20,040 bases of DNA, from the IMG/VR virus record IMGVR_UViG_3300009466_000023, positions 1-20,040 of that record. The stretch is one strand, 5' to 3'. Under the pieces are notes generated by a model. That model ran no database searches and was not told the DNA's origin. It saw only the letters and a program-made list of their open reading frames with translations. Within the stretch, counting starts at the first letter, position 1. Every line of letters starts with the position of its first letter. A program made the translations under genes and the position numbers. The stretch is from a virus. Below are positions 6,779 through 13,480 of the stretch, one piece after another.

Positions 6779-9275
6779 GCTCTACAGCTACGCCATTCCG
6801 AACCTGATCCAGGGGATCAGCCAGCAACCGGATTCGCAGCGTGATCCATCGCAGGGCGAGATCCAGATCAATGGGATGTCAAGCATCGCCGAAGGCCTGC
6901 GGAAGCGTGACGGCACCAACACGCTTGCCAAGGTGAGCGATACAGATTTTGGCGATGCGTATTTTCACTCATTGCTACGTGACGACAACGAGGAATACCT
7001 GGCGGTGATTACCAAGACCGCGATCAAGGTGTTTGATCTGGCGGGCAACGAGAAGACGGTCAGCGCCCCTGATGGCTATGGCTACCTGTCGACCATCACC
7101 GATGCCCGCAGCCAGATCAGGGCCACCACGATTGCGGATTACACCTGGATCCTGAACACGCTGAAGGCCCCAGAGATGGACCCAGCGCTGAGCCCAGTGA
7201 CGCCGCGGCCTGCGACGCATGAAGCCCTGATCTGGGTCAAGGCGGCCAATTACGGCCAGAAGTACAGCGTGACGCTGAACGGCACCACGGTGGATGTGAC
7301 CACTGCAACGGCAGCCGTGATCGTGGCCGGCTCGACGGTGACGGAGGTCAAGATCAGCGCAGCTGAGATCGCGGAGAACATCAAGACCGGCCTCGCTGGT
7401 GTGAGCGGGGTGACGATCGACCAGTCGGGTTCGGTGCTGCACCTGAAGAGCAGCAGCCCGATGACGATCAAGGCCACGGATGCCCGGGCCAACTCGGACA
7501 TCACGGCGATCACCAACAGCGTGCAGGCCTTCACTGAGCTGCCGACGATCGGCCCAGTTGGCTACCAGGTGGAAATCGATGGCGACCCTGGCAACAAGTG
7601 GGACGGCTACTACGTGGAGTTCCGCCCACGGGAGGGCCTGGGCACCTTTGGTGAGGGTGCCTGGGTGGAGACGGTGGCGCCGGGCACCCAGTACAAGATC
7701 AAGCCCAGCACCATGCCTCATGCGCTGGTGCGGCTGCCGGATGGCACCTTCTACTTCGGCCCGGTGGATGGCCGCACGGTGGGCACCATCACCCTGCCGA
7801 AGTGGGGTGATCGCACCTGCGGTGATTACGACACGGTGGTGGATCCGAGCTTTGTCGGGAAGCCGATCAACGATGTGTTCGTCTATCGCAACCGCCTAGG
7901 CCTGCTGGCGGATGAGGCGGTGGTGCTGAGCCGCTCTGGGGAGTTCTTCCAGTTTTTCCCGGAAACAGCCACCACGATCCTGGATTCCGATCCGATCGAC
8001 ATCTCAGCCAGCAACAACCGGATTTCGGTGCTGCGCTACGCGGTGCCGTACCAAGACGAGCTGATCATCTTCAGCTCCCAGAGCCAGTTCCGACTGAGTA
8101 GCGGTGATCAGCCGCTGACCTCGCAGACCTCGCGGCTCACGGTGCTGACCCAGTACGAGGCCGATACGGGGCTGCGGCCCAGCCAGGTGGGCAGCGGTGT
8201 GTTCTTCGCCCAAGAGAACGGCGTGTGGAGTCGCTTCCGGGAGTTTGCCGTGGTGGGCAGTGGCAGCGGTGTGGTGGCCAATGCGGCTGACATCAGCGAC
8301 CACGTGAGCGCCTATGTGCCGTCGGGCATCTTCAAGATGGCGGCGAATGACACGGGCAACGCGATCTTCTTCATCTCGGGCCGGACGGGCTACGAGAACA
8401 GGATCTACGTCTACAAGTTCTTCAACCGCAGCGATGGCCAGACGGCTCAGAGGGTGCAGGCCAGCTGGAGTTACTGGGACTTCGCCGGTTGCGACAAGGT
8501 GCTCTCGATTCTGTGTGTCAGAGAACAGCTGTTCTGCCTGATGCAGTACGGCACCAAGGTCTACCTCGAGGTGATCTCTGTTCTCGATCGCCTATCCGAG
8601 GAGACCGGTACGCCCTACCCAATGCTGCTGGATCGGCGGGTGAGCAACACCAACGTCACCAGCGCACCGATGCGCATGGCGGATGGTGTTTACAACGCCG
8701 CAACAGAGACGACCACCTGGACGTTGCCTTACATCGCTGATACCACAACCCAGCTGTGGTCGGGTTACAGCACCACGCCCGGCCGGAAGATGGGTGGCGT
8801 GCTGCTGGCCACGATCAACAGCGGAACCACGTTCACCACACGCGGTGACTGGAGCAACGCCGATGTATTCGCGGGTGTGCCGTATCAGTTCCGCTATCGC
8901 TTCAGCCGCTTCAAGGTGATGAAGGAGGTGGGCACAGGCAAGACCGCCAGCAACACGGTTCGTACCCAAGTGCGATCAGCCAAGCTCCGCTACCACGAGA
9001 GCGGTTACTTCCAGGTCACGGTGAGCCCAGAGCACCGGCCGACAGCCACATACACCTACGACGGCACGATCATCGCCACCCGTGGCTCAACCATCGGCAC
9101 AGCGCCCAATGAAGACAGCGATGCCGGTCGTTACTACGAGGGTGTGTTCAGCGTGCCGATCGCAAGTCGCGGTGAGCAGTGCATCGTCGAGGTGGTCAAC
9201 TCGACGCCGCTGCCGTGCAAGTTCTCCACGTGTGAGTGGACTGCACTACTGAGCACTAACAGCAAATCGCTATGA
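6771..9275 (+). CDS. Tail tubular protein B, T7 gp12-like (nozzle)
   Basis: This protein of 834 residues (T7 gp12 has 794) forms the hexameric tail nozzle. The start is put at TTG 6771 because the family N-terminus begins right after it (IPNLIQGISQQPD, like GGISQQPD in T7) and GGGGGAA lies at 6758-6764. An upstream in-frame TTG at 6654 would lie deep inside gene 11 and add unrelated sequence. Other strong matches to T7 gp12 are LAGNEKTVSAPDG, TMPHALVRLPDGTF, the central FVGKPINDVFVYRNRLGLL followed by VVLSRSGEFFQFFP, DSDPIDISASNNRISVLRYA, and the C-terminal region with CEWTALLSTNS. Its stop overlaps the next ATG (ATGA, 9272-9275). The function is secure; the exact start is less so. Confidence 0.92.
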   Translation: MAELYSYAIPNLIQGISQQPDSQRDPSQGEIQINGMSSIAEGLRKRDGTNTLAKVSDTDFGDAYFHSLLRDDNEEYLAVITKTAIKVFDLAGNEKTVSAPDGYGYLSTITDARSQIRATTIADYTWILNTLKAPEMDPALSPVTPRPATHEALIWVKAANYGQKYSVTLNGTTVDVTTATAAVIVAGSTVTEVKISAAEIAENIKTGLAGVSGVTIDQSGSVLHLKSSSPMTIKATDARANSDITAITNSVQAFTELPTIGPVGYQVEIDGDPGNKWDGYYVEFRPREGLGTFGEGAWVETVAPGTQYKIKPSTMPHALVRLPDGTFYFGPVDGRTVGTITLPKWGDRTCGDYDTVVDPSFVGKPINDVFVYRNRLGLLADEAVVLSRSGEFFQFFPETATTILDSDPIDISASNNRISVLRYAVPYQDELIIFSSQSQFRLSSGDQPLTSQTSRLTVLTQYEADTGLRPSQVGSGVFFAQENGVWSRFREFAVVGSGSGVVANAADISDHVSAYVPSGIFKMAANDTGNAIFFISGRTGYENRIYVYKFFNRSDGQTAQRVQASWSYWDFAGCDKVLSILCVREQLFCLMQYGTKVYLEVISVLDRLSEETGTPYPMLLDRRVSNTNVTSAPMRMADGVYNAATETTTWTLPYIADTTTQLWSGYSTTPGRKMGGVLLATINSGTTFTTRGDWSNADVFAGVPYQFRYRFSRFKVMKEVGTGKTASNTVRTQVRSAKLRYHESGYFQVTVSPEHRPTATYTYDGTIIATRGSTIGTAPNEDSDAGRYYEGVFSVPIASRGEQCIVEVVNSTPLPCKFSTCEWTALLSTNSKSL

Positions 9276-9718
9276 AATGGGCCGCCGCGACTGAGGAGAG
9301 GGTGAAGTACGTGGCAAAGCGGCTGCGTGTTTCAGATCGGCAGGAGGTGCAGCTCAGCCACGGGATTGATCCCTATCTGGTGACAGTGAACAGCTGGGCC
9401 AGCAGTGAGATCTGCCAGGCCATCGTGGACCACAAGGGCGTCCCCCTGGGGCTGACAGGGCTGGACGGTGATCTGATCTGGCTGCTGGGCACCGATGAAT
9501 TGACGGCAACGCGGCTTAGACGTATGCAGCTGTGCAGAGAAGCGGAAGAATGGGTGCAGCATTGCCTCAAGCGAGTGGATGGTCCGATCGGCAACTACGT
9601 CTTTGCGAAGAACGCCGAGTCGATCCGCTGGCTGCAGCGGATTGGGTTCACGGTGTTTGACCCTGAGCCCTATGGGCCAAGCGGTGCTCTGTTCTGCCCG
9701 TTCTGGAGGATGAGCTGA
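9272..9718 (+). CDS. T7 gp13-like protein, GNAT-type fold
   Basis: This 148-residue protein occupies the place of T7 gp13 (138), a factor required for assembly of the internal core. The C-terminal half carries NYVFAKNAESIRWLQRIGF, which parallels T7 gp13 NYVWVGNTSHIRFLKTIG as I recall it; this asparagine plus I-R-L-IGF pattern is the end of an acetyltransferase (GNAT) fold. The first half has GVPLGLTGLDGDLIWLLGTD, matching the central strands of that fold. A clear acetyl-CoA-binding loop (Q/RxxGxG/A) is not visible, so enzyme activity is doubtful and a structural or chaperone role is more likely. The start overlaps the gp12-like stop, and its stop overlaps the next ATG (TGATG). Confidence 0.8.
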   Translation: MKWAAATEERVKYVAKRLRVSDRQEVQLSHGIDPYLVTVNSWASSEICQAIVDHKGVPLGLTGLDGDLIWLLGTDELTATRLRRMQLCREAEEWVQHCLKRVDGPIGNYVFAKNAESIRWLQRIGFTVFDPEPYGPSGALFCPFWRMS

Positions 9719-10638
9719 TGGATCCCATCTCCCTTGGTATCACAGCTGTTACAACTGGCCTGAGCATCTTTGGTGCGAATCAGCAGCGTGCAGCGGAGGA
9801 TGCAGCCGAGGCTGCGGCCTATGCGCAGGAGCTGCAGAACTACAAAGACGCCAAGCGATTCCAAAAGGCGAATGATCGCTTCGCTAAGTGGCAATCAAAG
9901 TTTAATGCCAAGCTGAGCAATACCAATTCGAAGTATCAATACTGGGCTCAGACGGTCAACTACAACCAGCAAAAGTCATACGTTAATTCTCTCAGAAATT
10001 ACGAGACGATTCGCGCCATCCGTCAAGCGGAAACGGTTGCCGAAACAAGGGCTAACGCAATGGCGTCCTACATCGGCGACAGCCAAGCGATCTCCAACGC
10101 CTACCAAGAAGCCGACATTCAGGATGCCTATGGCCGGATGCAGTATCGCTGGCGTGCGTTGCAGGCCAGGGCATCCGTGCAAACGCTTGAGCAGGAGGGT
10201 AATTCTGTTGATCGCATCATCAACGATTACTCCCGGCAGCTGGGTGATTACGAGACGCTGCAGAACATCAATGCAGGGCTAAGGAAGCGTCAGTACACAC
10301 GTGAACAGGCAGCGCAAGTAGCTCAATACATCAGTCGGTACAACAGCCAGAAGTTTTACGACGAGCAGCCCTACATGGATCCGCTGCCGCCGTTGGCGCC
10401 ACTACCCACCTTGGTAATGCCGCAGCCGCCATCAATGACCGGTGCTGGCCCCACCAAGCCAAACGGTGCGGCCTATGGCCTGAACATCGCCACTGATGTT
10501 CTTAACGGCATCCAGTCCGGCATCAGCACCTTCCAGGGGCTGAAGGGACTGAACACCCCAAGCGGCGGCGGTAGTGGCACCGGCAGCGGCTTGACCGGTT
10601 TCGATCTGGCCTCCCGGGGCATCAACTTGCTGAACTGA
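9718..10638 (+). CDS. Internal virion protein, T7 gp14-like
   Basis: This 306-residue protein follows gp13 and precedes the large core proteins, as T7 gp14 does. GGAGG at 9705-9709 lies eight bases before the ATG. Residues 1-22 are hydrophobic (PISLGITAVTTGLSIFGANQ), then a long Ala/Gln/Lys helical region runs to about residue 215, as expected for a protein inserted into the host outer membrane at ejection. The C-terminus is Pro-rich (about 222-245), then has AYGLNI and a Gly/Ser/Thr-rich stretch. T7 gp14 is 196 residues, so this is longer. The first part is clearly AT-richer than its surroundings: 51 of 120 bases between 9901 and 10020 are G or C by my count. The role is inferred from order and the N-terminal pattern. 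Confidence 0.82.
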   Translation: MDPISLGITAVTTGLSIFGANQQRAAEDAAEAAAYAQELQNYKDAKRFQKANDRFAKWQSKFNAKLSNTNSKYQYWAQTVNYNQQKSYVNSLRNYETIRAIRQAETVAETRANAMASYIGDSQAISNAYQEADIQDAYGRMQYRWRALQARASVQTLEQEGNSVDRIINDYSRQLGDYETLQNINAGLRKRQYTREQAAQVAQYISRYNSQKFYDEQPYMDPLPPLAPLPTLVMPQPPSMTGAGPTKPNGAAYGLNIATDVLNGIQSGISTFQGLKGLNTPSGGGSGTGSGLTGFDLASRGINLLN

Positions 10639-10639
10639 C

Positions 10640-13477
10640 ATGGCAGAGCGTCTTCCCTTCGGCCAGGTCACGCCTGTCGCCCGACCCCTCGATACCTACA
10701 TCCAGCCAGCGGCGCAGCAGAACGTGCCGAAGCCTGCTGCGCCATCTGAGATCCAGGTAACCAGTGGTCTTCGTGCGATCAATACGGGCAACGGAGGAAA
10801 CATCGGCAGCCAGGCCGACCCCGGCCGCAATCTGCGAGCGGTTGCTCAAGCCCTGACTCCCTTTAACCGGGCGCTGACGACCAGCCTTACCGGTGGGGCA
10901 ATGATGCTGAAAACACAGCAGATCGACGCCGGCTACACCGAGGCGCAGAACGAATACGCCAAGGCGCAGCTAATCCTGCAGCAGCAGAGTGAGGTGTCTG
11001 CCACCAACGCTGCCAGTCAGATCACCCAACTGGAAAGGGTTGATCCTGTGGCTGCAATTCTGCTGAAGGATGCCAACCCTTGGAAGCAGATTGGCCGCCG
11101 TCGTGCGATCGCTCAGATCGCTGGCAACGATGTGAACTCAGCGCTGTCTACCGCCCTATCGCAGGGCTTTGGCCAGTTGGCTGGACTTCCGCCAGGCAGT
11201 GGCGAGCTGATGAAGGTGCGGGTGGATGTCACCAGCCAGATCATGCAGCGCTACGGGTTGAATGAAGACATGCCTGAGGTGGCGCAGTACTTCACGCCGC
11301 AGATGACACGGGCGTGGGACAAGTTCGCCACCAGGCACGAGCAGGCCTACAACGACCAGCTGGAGGCCAGCACCACAGCCACCGGCATCGCCGCGATGGG
11401 TTCTGGGCTGCAGTCGCTCTACGAGAACGGCATCCCCTTCAACGGTGCGCAGGTGATGCCTGGGGATCCGATGTGGCCCCAGTTGGCAGGGCTGATGCTG
11501 ACGCAGGAGATGGATAAGCAGTTGCAGATGCTGGGCGGTTCATCGCGCGTGAAATCCGCCAAGGAGATGCGCGAGCAGCTGATGGGCAGCTTTGGCCAGG
11601 TGCCGGGGATGGCCGAGGCGTTGACGTTTGTGCGTGGTGGCGATCCGTCAGTGCCGATGGAGAAGCGGCCGACATGGGGTGCCAGCAGCCCGCTGGACAT
11701 GATCGAGTTGAAGAACCGAGGCAATGAAGCCCGGATCAAGGACTACGAGCTGGGGCAGCAGGGGATCGAGCAGAGGCTCGACTCGCTCTGGTATCAGTCC
11801 GGCAGCCCAGGTGCATTGCTGCCTTCAGACCCTGGCTATCCAGCAGCACTGATCAACTTCCGCAATCAGGCCGCGGCCCTGGGGTATCGGGACGTGGACA
11901 GCTACTTGAGCAACCGGATGAGTTCCACATCTTCTGTGCTCGAAGAGGCGTATCGGCCCGATCCGTTGGCCAGTCAAGACTTCCTGAACACGATCGAAGA
12001 TGCACCTCCTTCGACGTTCTCCTCTCCGGCAGGTCTGAAAGCGCTGCGTGAGCAGGCTGCAGCTGCTGCTCGAGCAGAGCCCACCCCTGCGCTGCAGGCT
12101 GAGCGCTACCGCGAATACAACGAGGCGATCGAGCGCAAGCGCCAACAGGCCGAGGAGTTCACCCCTGGGGTAAAACAGCAGGTGGACCAGGCCCTGCTGC
12201 AGGATCTGGCGCTGCCGGCCGTGAAGTCCCTGGCGGACCAGGGCAAGCCTGGCGGCAGCAGCATGATGCAAGCGCTGATCCAGCAAGGTGCCGATCCAGC
12301 TTCTGCAGCTGCGAGTGCGTTTGGTTCCAGCAACGTGGTGGCGTTCACCAACGGTGTGCAGAACCTCTACCTGCGGGCGGCAGAGGATGCGCTGAACCAG
12401 TGGCGGGAGGACAACCCAGGCCGCGCGATGAGCCCGGCGGCCAAGAACCGGATTGTGAGCCAGGCCGTAGCCGATGCTCGCAAAAGCAAGGACTATGCCG
12501 ACTTCTACTCGACGTTGACGGGCAAGCAGCCTGGGCAGGTTGGCCCAGGCACGGTTGGCCCAGGGCCCAGCCAGGGCACGCAGCCTGGTCCTCAGTCGCG
12601 GGGTGTGCCAAAGGCAGGGTCTGGCTCACTGCCCGACAGCACAGTGAAGGCCTATGCGGCCCGGCCAGTACTTGATGGGAGTTGGCTGCACAGCGAGCTG
12701 AGCAACGTCGCCAATGGCAAGCCGGTCAGTGCCGAGCTCTACCAGATGGCCAAGCGGGCCAACACCAGCACCAACCGCTATCTGCTCGAACAGCTGCGGT
12801 TCTACCCCCAGCTAGACCCGCAAGGCGATGCGCGTCGCTTCCTCGAGGGCCAGCTGCGTAAGCAGCAACAGGGACAGCAAGTGTCGAGCGCCAACTATCG
12901 CGGGGCCACTGGTGGGCTGGCGATGGTGCCCACCGGGTACAACCCCCTGGCGCCAGGCAGCTGGCTGATGAACCTGCTGATGCCACCGGCTGCTGCGGCG
13001 ACGTTGCCTTCACCATTGATTGCGCCTGCCACTTCTGGTGCCGGTGGCAGCGGTGGTGGAGCCCAGCCAACCGGAAGTGTTGGGGCGTTTCGTGCCGCGA
13101 TCATCGGCAAAGAGTCAGGCGGCAATTACAACGCCGTGAACCCAGATTCCGGAGCTCTCGGCATTGGTCAAGTGATGCCTGACAACGTCGGTCCATGGAC
13201 GCAAAAGTACCTGGGCCGTCGTCTGACGCCACAGCAGTTCTTGCGTGATCGCAATGCGCAGGACGCAGTTGTTAATGGCCGTTTCAGAGACATGCTCGCT
13301 GATCAACAGAAGGCCGGATTTACGGGCGAGAAGGCGATTCGGCGAGCGGCGGCAGTTTGGTACTCAGGTCAATCAAAACTTTGGAACGACACTAAACCTC
13401 AATACAGCAATGGCCGGCGCTATCCGTCCATTGCCGAATACACCAAGGCGATTTGGGACGCCTATCGGAGGTACTGA
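10640..13477 (+). CDS. Large internal core protein, gp15-like, with C-terminal lytic transglycosylase
   Basis: This 945-residue protein stands where T7 has gp15 (747) and probably forms part of the ejected core. Most of it is helical and Gln/Ala-rich without a recognisable domain. After a Gly/Pro linker (about 630-655) and a Gly/Ser linker (about 798-812), residues 814-945 form an SLT-type lytic transglycosylase: IIGKESGGNYNAVN with likely catalytic Glu825, then SGALGIGQVMP, then RAAAVWYSG as the third family motif. The enzyme would cut peptidoglycan during genome entry. In T7 this activity is at the N-terminus of gp16, so its position here is different. No ribosome binding site is seen before ATG 10640. 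The transglycosylase domain is less GC-rich (64 of 120 bases at 13321-13440). Confidence 0.88.
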   Translation: MAERLPFGQVTPVARPLDTYIQPAAQQNVPKPAAPSEIQVTSGLRAINTGNGGNIGSQADPGRNLRAVAQALTPFNRALTTSLTGGAMMLKTQQIDAGYTEAQNEYAKAQLILQQQSEVSATNAASQITQLERVDPVAAILLKDANPWKQIGRRRAIAQIAGNDVNSALSTALSQGFGQLAGLPPGSGELMKVRVDVTSQIMQRYGLNEDMPEVAQYFTPQMTRAWDKFATRHEQAYNDQLEASTTATGIAAMGSGLQSLYENGIPFNGAQVMPGDPMWPQLAGLMLTQEMDKQLQMLGGSSRVKSAKEMREQLMGSFGQVPGMAEALTFVRGGDPSVPMEKRPTWGASSPLDMIELKNRGNEARIKDYELGQQGIEQRLDSLWYQSGSPGALLPSDPGYPAALINFRNQAAALGYRDVDSYLSNRMSSTSSVLEEAYRPDPLASQDFLNTIEDAPPSTFSSPAGLKALREQAAAAARAEPTPALQAERYREYNEAIERKRQQAEEFTPGVKQQVDQALLQDLALPAVKSLADQGKPGGSSMMQALIQQGADPASAAASAFGSSNVVAFTNGVQNLYLRAAEDALNQWREDNPGRAMSPAAKNRIVSQAVADARKSKDYADFYSTLTGKQPGQVGPGTVGPGPSQGTQPGPQSRGVPKAGSGSLPDSTVKAYAARPVLDGSWLHSELSNVANGKPVSAELYQMAKRANTSTNRYLLEQLRFYPQLDPQGDARRFLEGQLRKQQQGQQVSSANYRGATGGLAMVPTGYNPLAPGSWLMNLLMPPAAAATLPSPLIAPATSGAGGSGGGAQPTGSVGAFRAAIIGKESGGNYNAVNPDSGALGIGQVMPDNVGPWTQKYLGRRLTPQQFLRDRNAQDAVVNGRFRDMLADQQKAGFTGEKAIRRAAAVWYSGQSKLWNDTKPQYSNGRRYPSIAEYTKAIWDAYRRY

Positions 13478-13480
13478 CCC

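Noticed and set aside
9240-9260. TGCACTACTGAGCACTAA before the gp13-like gene as a third copy of the gene 11/17 motif
   Set aside because: It lies in coding sequence, is only a loose inverted repeat, and alignment to the other two needs a gap.
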